A stretch of DNA of 50,218 nt from NCBI GenBank assembly GCA_029860075.1, contig JAOUBX010000028.1, positions 1 to 50,218 of the forward strand, read 5' to 3'. A program made the translations under genes and the position numbers. Source of the DNA: Deltaproteobacteria bacterium (GTDB lineage Bacteria; Desulfobacterota; JADFVX01). The notes below the pieces were generated by a model. That model was given only the letters and a program-made list of their open reading frames with translations, was not told the DNA's origin and did no database searches. The first letter of the stretch is position 1. Each line of letters starts with the position of its first letter. Of the stretch, positions 1 to 7,756 are shown piece by piece.

Positions 1-91
1 ATATAACAGGTAGCTCTCTTTTCATTGGTTCAGATAATTTGCTTAAGCTATATCCCTTTTCTTCTTTTAACTGTGATTTTAACCTGATCAA
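1..91 (-). CDS. Possible 5' end of a gene running off the left edge
   Basis: Read on the minus strand, a TTG at 91-89 opens a frame without stops to the edge of the window (about 30 codons, rich in Lys, Glu and Leu). A G-rich stretch lies 13 bases upstream. An ATG a few bases upstream is in another frame and closes after 17 codons. No family is recognised, and the frame is short enough to be chance. Confidence 0.22.
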   Translation of the reverse strand, partial: MIRLKSQLKEEKGYSLSKLSEPMKRELPVI

Positions 92-442
92 GCAACTTCA
101 TATCACCCCCCTATTGTCCGTTTTTTCGGAATATATATTACGACACAACCATCTACAAAGATTGTATATCTCTGTTTTTAAATGATTTTTATATGACTTA
201 TCTTATCAAGGTCAAATAATGATATAGGGATATTTTTTAATAGGTAAACAATTTTTCCCGTTTTTTCTACCTACAACACGCATATTACTTTTGCCAGAAC
301 AGGACGTTTCATTTGACAAGTCATAAGCTTATGGTTTTAATTTATATAAAAAGGATAGGGACACAATGTCCCTATAATCCAAGGTTAGGAAGCGGCAACA
401 GTGCAGGAAATCAATTATCTTCATTGACACCTATATATACTA
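92..442. other. AT-rich intergenic stretch without recognised genes
   Basis: This stretch is AT-rich and contains no convincing reading frame, RNA gene or terminator. It probably holds the promoters of the flanking genes, but no single promoter stands out. Confidence 0.4.
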
Positions 443-997
443 ATGAACATGAACGAGTCGATCCTTTTTCTTGTTGGCACCGCAGTATTTGTCTGGATCT
501 CCCGGCACTCACTGCTCAAGCCGCTTTCGCATGGTTTCTACAGGTTTATTGCATGGGAATGCATGCTTGTGCTGGCACTGCTCAATTTCCCAATGCGAAC
601 GTTTGAGACCATCATCCTGCGTCAGGCCACATCATGGATGCTGATAATGGCCTCCCTCATCCTTGCAGTACATGCCGTCAGCCTGCTGAGCAGTAGGGGC
701 CGCCCCAACGAAGACCGGTCCGACCCGGAACTGCTGTCATTCGAAAAAACGTCGACCCTTGTTACAACGGGCGCCTATCGCTACATCCGACACCCCATGT
801 ACGCGGCCCTGCTCTTTCTTGCCTGGGGTGCTTTCCTGAAGGATATTTCTTTGCTCAGCATTGCACTAGTGGTCGTAGCGAGCATTGCCATCTTCTTTGC
901 CGCACTTCGCGAAGAAGCCGAGTGCAGGGAATACTTCGGCGCGCCCTACGTCGAATACTTAAAAAGAAGCAAGCGCTTCATCCCCTTTCTGTTCTGA
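443..997 (+). CDS. Isoprenylcysteine carboxyl methyltransferase (ICMT)-family membrane protein
   Basis: This 184-residue integral membrane protein belongs to the ICMT/phospholipid-methyltransferase superfamily (PEMT/NnrU-like), which methylates lipid or small-molecule acceptors with S-adenosylmethionine. About five hydrophobic segments are visible. The family hallmark GAYRYIRHPMYAALLFL, with its Arg-His-Pro, sits near residue 110, and the C-terminal part has the usual paired Glu (EEAE) and the ..FGAPYVEYLKR ending. In-frame ATGs lie at 443 and 449; neither has a strong ribosome binding site, so the exact start is open. The gene stands alone. Its codon use looks GC-richer than the flanking AT-rich DNA, which would fit recent arrival. 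The acceptor substrate cannot be read from sequence. Confidence 0.75.
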   Translation: MNMNESILFLVGTAVFVWISRHSLLKPLSHGFYRFIAWECMLVLALLNFPMRTFETIILRQATSWMLIMASLILAVHAVSLLSSRGRPNEDRSDPELLSFEKTSTLVTTGAYRYIRHPMYAALLFLAWGAFLKDISLLSIALVVVASIAIFFAALREEAECREYFGAPYVEYLKRSKRFIPFLF

Positions 998-1177
998 TAA
1001 AAGGAGAGTGTCTAACCATTTTTTAGTTGGGCTCACAGCAACCTTTAAAATTCACCTATCATTTCTTCCTGAAAATATCGGGTTTCGCCTGGGCTCTATC
1101 CAGGCTGCAGAACCAATTTTCTATATAGGGCTCTTCCTTTTTTTGATTAATCAGCCTCAATAAGCTACATTTTTATT

Positions 1178-1469
1178 ATGTGTGGTCCTTTTACAATGAC
1201 AGTCAGCACCGCCCATATCTTTGAGAGATTTCATGTTTCTCCCGTATCCGGGGATTTGTTTCCCTCTTTTAATATTGCTTCGGGACAGTATGCCTGTCAT
1301 TCTTCCAAAGGAGAAAGAAAAAGAATGGCTAAATCCCGACAACCAAAATCTTGAGGAATTGCAATCCATACTTGAACCATGTCCATCAAAAGATATGGAA
1401 TGCTACCAGGTCTCCCCTCTCGTTAATTCACCTGCTAATGATACACCCGAGTGCACTGAAGCCGTTTGA
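1178..1469 (+). pseudogene. Decayed SRAP/YedK (HMCES-like) gene with internal deletion and frameshift
   Basis: The frame beginning at ATG 1178 starts MCG-F, and Cys2 is the catalytic residue of SOS-response-associated peptidases, which crosslink to abasic sites in single-stranded DNA. It reaches FPSFNIASGQ, equivalent to the family's PRYNIAPTQ, then stops at about 1353. In another frame, from about 1290, MPVILPKEKEKEWL and then MECYQVSPLVNSPANDTPE match the family's C-terminal MPVILP...W and YPVSxxVNxPxNDxPE motifs. Only about 90 of the usual 200 or more residues remain. The middle, with the remaining active-site residues, is deleted and the two ends are in different frames, so this is almost certainly non-functional. 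Confidence 0.8.
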
Positions 1470-1560
1470 AAAACTCCAGGATAAGTCATTGCTATTCCTT
1501 CTATACGACTCTTACCACACCTCTAAATATCAATTTTCTTAAAATAAGAGCACCCTCCAT

Positions 1561-1597
1561 CAGAAAGTTGCATTTTCCAGCCAAATATGATTTAGTC
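1561..1597 (+). repeat. Dispersed 37-bp repeat, copy 1
   Basis: This segment matches 45268-45304 at about 32 of 37 positions without gaps (core cagaaagttgca...ccaaatatg.tttagtc). Both copies lie in gene-free DNA next to other repeats. No function is visible; they may be ends of a larger decayed element. Confidence 0.5.
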
Positions 1598-1713
1598 TGC
1601 TGACCCGTTAATAGCTAACAGGGAGATATAAAGCAAATTCTTAAGAAAAGAGAACCGTTATATATAGATATATCAATAGGTTATAGAACCCCATTTATTC
1701 ACGTCCCATTTAT

Positions 1714-1815
1714 TCACCAATATTTACCCTCTAAGCCGTTTTTTCTAAGTGGTCTTATAAGAGGAGCTTCGCTAGTTTCTATTATTTCGCCTGTAGACGT
1801 GTCAACTTCCCTCAT
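1714..1815 (-). CDS. Small ORF, 33 residues, unknown
   Basis: An ATG at 1815-1813 (minus strand) follows a GGGGG ribosome-binding-site-like run and opens a 33-codon frame with plausible composition (MREVDTSTGEIIETSEAP...). The phrase DTSTGEII resembles the openings of small phage and plasmid proteins, but no family can be named. It could be a remnant of a mobile element. Confidence 0.25.
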   Translation of the reverse strand: MREVDTSTGEIIETSEAPLIRPLRKNGLEGKYW

Positions 1816-1907
1816 TACCCCCTGGCAAAGCTCTTTAGTTATTATTTTCTTGTAAACGCAATTAAAATTTGATAAGAATATCACCCAATAGTTTTTAGGA
1901 GGGGGAA

Positions 1908-1955
1908 ATGGGGGACTTAAAAACAATTAATGATATTAGAGCCCGCGCCTGTTGA
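1908..1955 (+). CDS. Possible 15-residue leader peptide overlapping a terminator
   Basis: A strong AGGAGGGGG ribosome binding site (1897-1905) precedes ATG 1908, which opens a 15-codon frame (MGDLKTINDIRARAC) closing with TGA inside the loop of the hairpin at 1940-1977. A short, well-initiated frame running into a terminator is the geometry of an attenuation leader, but it could equally be the truncated start of a lost gene. Confidence 0.3.
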   Translation: MGDLKTINDIRARAC

Positions 1956-1977
1956 TACAGGTTGCGGGCTTTTTGTT
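1940..1977 (+). terminator. Rho-independent terminator
   Basis: The stem AGCCCGC (1940-1946) pairs with GCGGGCT (1964-1970). An inner stem CCTGT/ACAGG closes on a TGAT loop, and the hairpin is followed by a T-rich run. It lies downstream of the short ORF at 1908 and upstream of the small membrane protein gene at 1998. Confidence 0.8.
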
Positions 1978-1997
1978 TAAGAAAGGGATAAAAGTAA

Positions 1998-2248
1998 ATG
2001 AGTCAGAATCCAGATGATGTTAGTACTTCAAAATTCAAATACATTTTAATGGCTGTTGCTTATATTGTTTTGATTGCAGCCGTTACTTATCTCGGTTATT
2101 ACAGAGGCTAGACCTTGATGTTAAAGTTGATAAAGAAAAGAATATAGAAGCAGGATTGGAAACAAAAGAAGGGTTGGTCAAAGGTAAAGAGACAGAAGCT
2201 GAAAAGACGGAAAAACCAGGAAGGAGAAAAGGGGATATTTCTCTTTAA
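1998..2248 (+). pseudogene. Small single-TM protein gene, frameshifted and ended inside a repeat
   Basis: ATG 1998, preceded by GAAAGG, opens a 37-codon frame with one clear membrane helix (ILMAVAYIVLIAAVTYLGYY) and stops at 2111. In the +1 frame, coding-like sequence continues without interruption as a highly charged tail (LDVKVDKEKNIEAGLETKEG and onward) up to TAA 2246-2248. A one-base indel near 2105 would join membrane helix and charged tail into one protein of about 82 residues. The final stop lies inside the 97-bp repeat that begins at 2239, so the original C-terminus may have been cut by that insertion. No family is recognised. The 37-residue form alone could still be made. Confidence 0.4.
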
Positions 2249-2335
2249 CGCTTTACGTCATCAAATGAAAGCAATTAGTATCGTTATATCAATGGGTTAA
2301 AGTGTTGCAGTGAAGAGGGCAGACCTAAAAGAGAA
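2239..2335 (+). repeat. 97-bp MITE-like repeat, copy 1
   Basis: This segment and 4164-4260 are ungapped copies with about six mismatches in 97 bases. The ends are short inverted repeats (TTCTCTTT at the left, AAAAGAGAA at the right), as in a miniature inverted-repeat element. The two copies flank the radical SAM gene. Related ends (AAAAGAGAACCG or its complement) also occur near 1647, 4145 and 45390. Confidence 0.7.
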
Positions 2336-2415
2336 CCCTCCCGAATGGCACTACACTTGGAATTTACTATTCAACGGTGAGTATTATTTATAGAAGGAAT
2401 TGAGAATTCAAGATT

Positions 2416-2549
2416 AAACGGGCTGTTGCCCAAATCGGATAAGTGCTTCGACGAGCTCAGCACGACAGAATTATGGTTATATTTAATAGAAAAAACCGGC
2501 CACCCTGAGCTTGTTGAAGGGGCACTTTAGCTTTGGACAACAGCCTGTT
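2416..2549 (+). repeat. 133-bp MITE-like element, copy A
   Basis: The terminal inverted repeats are imperfect: left end AACGGGCTGTTGCCCAAA, right end the complement of AACAGGCTGTTGTCCAAAG. The interior holds the GCTTCGACnnGCTCAGCACGAC motif. The element at 12234-12366, in reverse orientation, matches along its whole length, shares the interior and is nearly the same length. No coding capacity is seen. Confidence 0.65.
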
Positions 2550-2772
2550 AAGATGTGGCCCTGTATTATGCCGTATTCTGTAAACAAAGTGTTTGCTCCG
2601 TAAAATCTCATAGGGTAGAGATTAAACCTTAAAGTAGTGAAATGACCAGAAGGGTCAATGAGGATGTCATATGTTGTTCTCAACCGTTCCTTTTAATTTT
2701 TACAAGAAAAGCAATTAGAATGAAAGAACTATAATAAATGCTTGGTCGTTTCTTTGAAAGGACTTGTTAAAA

Positions 2773-4116
2773 GTGATTATCTACTTTATTGAACTAAAAG
2801 ACAGTCGAAAAGGTCTTTCTTCCCAAAAGGTGAATGGCATAATGTTGCCGGTTCTTTCTGCCTGGTCAGAGCGCATAGGATGGAAAGCAGAGGTAGCTTC
2901 CACTGATTTTGATAACATTGATTATGATAAAAAGTGCGATGTAGTAGGCTTAAGTGCATATACTCACCTCGCATCCCAAAATTTCCTTATTGCAAAAAGA
3001 TTCAGGGAAAGAGGTAAAATTGTCGTTCTTGGTGGGCCACATACGAGAGGCTGTGTTGAGGAATCAAGAGATCACGTAGATGTTGTTTTTGATCGTTGCA
3101 ATGAGGAATCATGGCACAATTTTTTGAGGGCAGTTGAATACAGGGAAATCATACCATCTCGCGATAGAGGGATTTTTTTTCCATCCCAGGAAATGTCAAC
3201 TGTACCACCGTATATAGAATACAAAAAATTTTATGACAAGAAAAAAATACCTATGCTCCTGTCCTCCCTTGGTTGTCCCCATATTTGCGATTTTTGTGTT
3301 GACTGGGATTCAAAATACTACAAAAGAAGTATTGATGAAGTAATTGAGGATGTTCACAATATTGATAAAAGTCTCTTTGTATTCTGCGACCCAAACTTCG
3401 GGGTTAACAAAAAAATTACTAGTGAGTTGCTCAGAAAGATGGTTCCCTTGAAAAAGAGATATGTTATGGAAAGTAGTCTGGCATTTCTTTGTGAAGACGA
3501 ATATTTGGAACTTCTCCGTGATAGTGGTTGCATCGCTGTTGAAGTAGGTATCGAGTCATTATCAACAACGTTTAAGAAAAATGCAGTTAAGGGAGATGAG
3601 AATCTTATAGAAAGTACTATGCGGCAAATAATGAAAATCAAGAAATATATTCCATTAGTTCAAGTGAACATAGTTTTTGGACTGGATGACGACACTGAAG
3701 AAACCTTTCATTCTGTAGTAAAGTTCCATCAACTCTCAGAGGCAGACTCTCTGGTTCCTCATATCCTTACCCCTTTTCCTGGGACCCCACTTTGGGACCA
3801 GATGCAAAATGGCAAGCGAATTTTCGAAAAAGAATGGTGTTTTTTCGATACCGGCAACCTGGTGTTCTCTCCAAAAAAATGTGATCCGTTTAATTTTTAT
3901 TGTTTCTATATTGATATGCTAAAAAAAATAAATTCTCCACTAGCCATTTTGAAAAAGGCGCTTAAACATTATAGAAAGTATAAAAATGCACGAATGGCTT
4001 TAATGCTTTTTTCCTTTCTCCTTCAAAGATCTAAAAATACCTTCCTTTATGACATCCCAACATATAGGAGAGCAAAGGAAAGGTTAGTCTCTGAAAATGT
4101 TAAAGGCGATTTATAA
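2773..4116 (+). CDS. B12-binding-type radical SAM protein
   Basis: This is a protein of about 447 residues. The N-terminal 140 residues resemble a degenerate cobalamin-binding Rossmann domain (DVVGLSAYTHLASQNF, then IVVLGGPHT). It is followed by a radical SAM domain with the cluster-binding GCPHICDFC (CxxxCxxC) near residue 167 and downstream SAM-barrel motifs (FCDPNFG, VEVGIES, QVNIVFGLDDDTEET, LTPFPGTPLWD). Such enzymes reduce SAM at a [4Fe-4S] cluster to start radical chemistry, often methylation or ring rearrangement. The GTG at 2773 is preferred because AAAGGA lies 10 bases upstream; a TTG at 2764 sits directly against that site. The gene is bracketed by the 97-bp repeats and has no operon partner, so the substrate is unknown. 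Confidence 0.8.
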   Translation: MIIYFIELKDSRKGLSSQKVNGIMLPVLSAWSERIGWKAEVASTDFDNIDYDKKCDVVGLSAYTHLASQNFLIAKRFRERGKIVVLGGPHTRGCVEESRDHVDVVFDRCNEESWHNFLRAVEYREIIPSRDRGIFFPSQEMSTVPPYIEYKKFYDKKKIPMLLSSLGCPHICDFCVDWDSKYYKRSIDEVIEDVHNIDKSLFVFCDPNFGVNKKITSELLRKMVPLKKRYVMESSLAFLCEDEYLELLRDSGCIAVEVGIESLSTTFKKNAVKGDENLIESTMRQIMKIKKYIPLVQVNIVFGLDDDTEETFHSVVKFHQLSEADSLVPHILTPFPGTPLWDQMQNGKRIFEKEWCFFDTGNLVFSPKKCDPFNFYCFYIDMLKKINSPLAILKKALKHYRKYKNARMALMLFSFLLQRSKNTFLYDIPTYRRAKERLVSENVKGDL

Positions 4117-4163
4117 AAACTAAAGGATAAAAAGGAGGATTAAAACGGTTCTCTTTAAGGCTT

Positions 4164-4260
4164 TTCTCTTTAACGCTTTGCTTCATCAAATGAAATCAAT
4201 TAGTATCGTTATATCAATGGTTTATAGTGTTGCAGTGAAGAGGCCAGACCTAAAAGAGAA
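4164..4260 (+). repeat. 97-bp MITE-like repeat, copy 2
   Basis: Ungapped partner of 2239-2335 in the same orientation, about 94 percent identical. It sits just downstream of the radical SAM gene, making that gene a cassette between direct repeats. Confidence 0.7.
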
Positions 4261-4415
4261 TCCCTTTATTAAAGGTCAAAGTAATTGACAAAATGACTAT
4301 AGAATGTAACCTTTAACAAAACTTTGAAAAATCTGTTCATCCCTCGATAAACCTCCCTTGTCAAAACAGTTTTTCTACAGACTCGTTATACTTTAATTAA
4401 GCCAAGAGATAAGCA

Positions 4416-5033
4416 ATGCAATATAAAAGATTTTTCCAGTTACTAGTCTTTTCTATGATATTAATTCCTACTCTAGTTGCTGGAAAAGAATATAAGTTCC
4501 AAGTCAAAGAATTGATGTTAGAAGTGAAGAATACAGATAGAACAATAACATTCCCAATCTATCTCGGCACTTCTTTCCAGAAAATTAATTATGTGTCAAT
4601 TTCTTTGGCAGGGTTCGCGCAGTCGGGAGAAGGCCAATCAATTGATGGAAGAAATCTGTCTATCGAAATGCCTGTGTCATTCAAGATAAAACTCGCGGAC
4701 AGATTTGAGCCGGCTACTGGAAACTTACTTACGCCGTTTGCAAAATTTGAGAAGTTATCCGGTTCTTTTCAGAATGAAGTGGACTTTGAAGTCTTGTTCA
4801 AACCTGGCTGGCCTGATTGGAGTTTTTTATTGGACGGTCATTTTGAAATAAATCTCTCATGGAATGGTAGTTGCCCGGAAGGGTGCAGATATATTAAAAA
4901 AGCTGTCATGAACATCGAGAATGCGTTGTTGATAGTCAATGGGATATCGGTGGACCCAACATTTGATACTTCTCATACTCCAAATAAAGATAGGCCTGAT
5001 AGTGAAATACCGAATTTGTCATTCATACATTAA
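4416..5033 (+). CDS. Secreted protein of unknown function
   Basis: This 205-residue protein begins with a signal peptide (MQYKRFFQLLVFSMILIPTLVAG, cleavage expected after VAG), so it is exported to the periplasm or beyond. The rest is rich in alternating polar and hydrophobic residues typical of beta structure. There are two Cys close together near residue 153 (NGSCPEGCRY), which may form a disulfide. No family is recognised and the neighbours give no functional hint. AAGAGA upstream may serve as the ribosome binding site. Confidence 0.65.
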   Translation: MQYKRFFQLLVFSMILIPTLVAGKEYKFQVKELMLEVKNTDRTITFPIYLGTSFQKINYVSISLAGFAQSGEGQSIDGRNLSIEMPVSFKIKLADRFEPATGNLLTPFAKFEKLSGSFQNEVDFEVLFKPGWPDWSFLLDGHFEINLSWNGSCPEGCRYIKKAVMNIENALLIVNGISVDPTFDTSHTPNKDRPDSEIPNLSFIH

Positions 5034-5180
5034 AAGAATAAAAAGCCACCCCGTTACCAACCCCCCAAACCGGGTGGGATGGGTACCGTCCATCACAAAA
5101 ATATTTGATAATTGTAATGTATTAATGATGGGCAGTGCCCATCCTTCTAAAAAACTTAGCTTAAACGATGGTTCAAAAAA

Positions 5181-5491
5181 ATGGGAGCATCTCAAAAAGA
5201 CAGTCTTTCTTTAATCGGCTCAGCAAGGGTCTATTTTCGTTATTTTCTTTCTGCCTGGATTTATCCAATATTTTTTTATTTTGGTGGTCTATTATTAAAG
5301 CACGTCAAATATCCAGTTTTGTTTTTTTAACATTATTTGCCCCTATATTTTTTTGGGCATTTTTTCGAGCAACAAAACCATGGATGGCTAGAAAAATTAA
5401 ATACATGCATTGTCTTTTCTGGGTAATGTTTGTGCCAGCACTCATATGGGTGTTATTGGTAAAAGCAAATCCTTTTAATGTGTGGCACTGA
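5181..5491 (+). pseudogene. Small multi-TM protein, frameshifted at a T7 tract
   Basis: ATG 5181 opens a plausible membrane-protein frame (MGASQKDSLSLIGSARVYF, then YPIFFYFGGLLLKHVKYP) which stops at TAA 5328-5330, directly in a run of seven T (5322-5328). The -1 frame continues as LTLFAPIFFWAFFRATKPW and on to ANPFNVWH, closing at 5491. Adding one T to the tract would join both halves into one protein of about 103 residues with two to three membrane helices. The longer open frame starting at 5168 reads through the first half in what looks like noise. No family is recognised; sequencing error, decay and slippage cannot be told apart here. Confidence 0.5.
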
Positions 5492-5597
5492 CATATTTAC
5501 ATAATAAGTGCTGCAAGATATTAAAACCATAAACCGCCACTACCCAGACCGCGCTACACTCGGCCTGAATTAAAAACAAATATCTTAATAATAACCG

Positions 5598-7517
5598 GGT
5601 AGAGTAGAGAGCTGGCCGCCATGACCAGCCCTCCCTCATCAAACCGTGCGTGCGGTTTTCCCGCACACGGCTTTCCGATGCTCTTCACCGTAAGGCATGC
5701 GCATTTGTCCAACCTGCTTTTATCGGCACTTTATAGAGTCCGTATTTTTCATACAGCACACGTCTCGGAAACCTTATAAAACCTCCCTCCCTGTCCCTGA
5801 TCTTATGCCTTCTCCGTAGATGCGTACACAAGCGTTGATGCACGTGTTCTTTCAATTGGGCAAAGACCTTACCGCAATGGAGATGATGAAAGTATCCTGT
5901 CCATCCTCTCAGGCTTGTATTAACCTGATCCATTAATATATCCATGGGTAGTGGTGTCATCCGCCTGTGCGTTAACACAGTTATACGATCTTTTGCCTTC
6001 TTCAGAGACTTCTTTGAGGGTTGAACATGGGGATAGATATTGCCCGTCCGCCAACTCTTTCTCATACGCATTTCGAAACCCAGAAAGTCAAAACTTTCCT
6101 GATGAGTATCCACTACACCCGTCTTGTTTTCGTTCAGAGTAAGCTCCAAGCGTTCCAATATCCGGATTACCACTTCAAGCGGCCTTTGTGTCCCATCTTT
6201 GCATAATACAACAAGGTCATCGGCATAACGAACCAGTCGGGCGCCCAACCTCTTCTCCACGTGCTGTCGTTCCCATGTCCTGTCCAGAAGATGCAGGTAC
6301 AAGTTGGACAACAGCGGAGAGATGACACCACCTTGCGGGGTCCCTTTCCGGCTCCTTTTGCCGCCACCAACATATCGAATTTTGCCATCTCTACCCTCCT
6401 CCGCAACAGGGGCCTTTAGCCACATCTTTATCAGACGAAGTATTTCTCCATCTGATATACGCTCAGCCACCACTATCAGCAACTTGTCATGGGGAATTGT
6501 ATCGAAATATTTCGACAAGTCGGCATCAATGACCTTTGTGTACCCTTTATTCAGAGTATATGCTATATCATCAATTGCATCATGAGCCGACTTCTTCGGC
6601 CGGAAACCGTATGAACTCCCACAAAAATCAGTTTCAAAGATCGGTTCGATGACCATTTTTACAGCCATCTGGACTACCCTGTCACGTATATTTGGGATAC
6701 CCAGGGGGCGTTCACTGCCATCGTCCTTTGGTATCATCACACGTTTTACAGGGCCAGGTTTATAAGTCTTACTCTTAAGCGCCTCTTCCAGCTCCGCCAG
6801 ATAGGCGGATAAACCTTCGTCTGCCTCGATATCCTCAAAGGTTATACCGTCAACGCCGGCACTCCCTCTTTTGGAACGAACAAGGTTATAGGCGTGACTG
6901 AGGATGTCCGCACGACAAACCTTGTCATACAAAGCGTAGAAACGAAAGGCTGGTTCCTGCTTGGCCTTACGGTACAGCTTCCTCTGTAGTGTCCTGATTC
7001 TTTCAGGGGTTGTTAGCATATCTGCAATCCCCTCTCCCTCCACTCTTTAGTTGCGTGAACAAAGCGGGGTTCCTTCCCTCAGGCAGGGTTATGTTGTCCC
7101 TTGCCTCTAAGCGGTACTATGAACCCCTCCGACTCCCCATGCAGACCCATGCGATTTCGTCTCCTTATACGAATAGGTTGATGCACCTCCAGCATCACTG
7201 CACCGGGTCTCCAGCACTGGACTGTTTATCTTCTGTTACATGCCACCCCTGCTACCCCGGGAGATTTCACAGACCGCTCCCGTTGTCTAAGTCTGTGTGC
7301 AACGGCCTTCCCCTTCTGTCCACAGAGTCGGCATCTCCAATATAGTCTAACGAGGCTACATGTAGGTTCACTTTCGTTGCGGCCTGCAACTTTGCCAATT
7401 GGGAACTTACGACCCCTGATTACTCAGACGCCGCTCCCTTGAGCTACCAAGGCGTACGGATAATTCCTTGGACGGGACTTTAACCCGCTAGATAAGCAGT
7501 TGTTACTGCGAACGGAC
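5598..7517 (-). mobile_element. Group II intron encoding a reverse transcriptase
   Basis: The minus strand carries a complete-looking group II intron of about 1.92 kb. Domain V is at 5672-5641 (AGCCGTGTGCGGGAAAACCG followed by its complementary arm, with the catalytic AGC triad). Domain VI follows, and the 3' end is near 5598 at ...CTACTCTACCC. The 5' end is placed near 7517 at GTCCG, close to the GUGYG consensus, about 25 bases before a domain I segment CTAGCGGGTTAAAGTCCCGT. Both boundaries are estimates to within a few bases. The RT/maturase ORF lies in the loop before domain V. The flanking exons are intergenic, so insertion has not obviously broken a gene. Confidence 0.85.
5685..7019 (-). 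CDS. ltrA: Group II intron reverse transcriptase/maturase
   Basis: This protein of about 444 residues splices and mobilises its host intron. It has an RT domain with RPLGIPNIRDRVVQMA (RT2), GYTKVIDADLSKYFDTIPH (RT3), RKGTPQGGVISPLLSNLYL (RT4) and the catalytic YADD (RT5) near residue 266. The thumb/maturase X region follows, with the C-terminal GLYKVPIKAGWTNAHALR. No HNH endonuclease domain follows, so mobility would rely on endonuclease-independent retrohoming. The ATG at 7019 is chosen over the upstream GTG at 7043 because the intervening GGAGGGAGAGGGG is an excellent ribosome binding site. All RT motifs look intact, so the element may still be active. Confidence 0.93.
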   Translation of the reverse strand: MLTTPERIRTLQRKLYRKAKQEPAFRFYALYDKVCRADILSHAYNLVRSKRGSAGVDGITFEDIEADEGLSAYLAELEEALKSKTYKPGPVKRVMIPKDDGSERPLGIPNIRDRVVQMAVKMVIEPIFETDFCGSSYGFRPKKSAHDAIDDIAYTLNKGYTKVIDADLSKYFDTIPHDKLLIVVAERISDGEILRLIKMWLKAPVAEEGRDGKIRYVGGGKRSRKGTPQGGVISPLLSNLYLHLLDRTWERQHVEKRLGARLVRYADDLVVLCKDGTQRPLEVVIRILERLELTLNENKTGVVDTHQESFDFLGFEMRMRKSWRTGNIYPHVQPSKKSLKKAKDRITVLTHRRMTPLPMDILMDQVNTSLRGWTGYFHHLHCGKVFAQLKEHVHQRLCTHLRRRHKIRDREGGFIRFPRRVLYEKYGLYKVPIKAGWTNAHALR

Positions 7518-7603
7518 AGCGACTTTTTAGATTGCATAGAACATGTAGCTGATTTGACCCATTCTACAGGGCCAATCTTTTGTCTTGAGAAAAAGTAAAA
7601 ATG

Positions 7604-7646
7604 AGCAATATATGTCGCGACAAAAACAAGAGCTTTGTGATATAGA
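7604..7646 (+). promoter_or_regulatory. Promoter with AGCAATATATGTCGCGACA box
   Basis: A 19-base box (7604-7622) containing the perfect palindrome TGTCGCGACA is followed by TTTGTGATATAGA, whose TATAGA (7641-7646) looks like a -10 hexamer. The same box and the same TTTGTGnTATARA arrangement recur at 48044-48085 with only a one-base difference in spacing. The box would be centred about 40 bases before the start site, the usual place for a class II activator. It lies about 110 bases upstream of the secreted-protein gene at 7757. Confidence 0.5.
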
Positions 7647-7756
7647 AAGGCTTTGCATAAAATAATAGCCCTAATTGTGCGTTCACTTCATTTTTTGATA
7701 TCATACAAATTGTTGTTATAGAGAAGATGCTTACAAGATGATAAAAAGGAAACAGC

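Noticed and set aside
5322..5330. T7 tract interpreted as a canonical programmed -1 frameshift site.
   Set aside because: In the zero frame the preceding base is G, so the X XXY YYZ slippery pattern is not met; plain indel or slippage is more likely.
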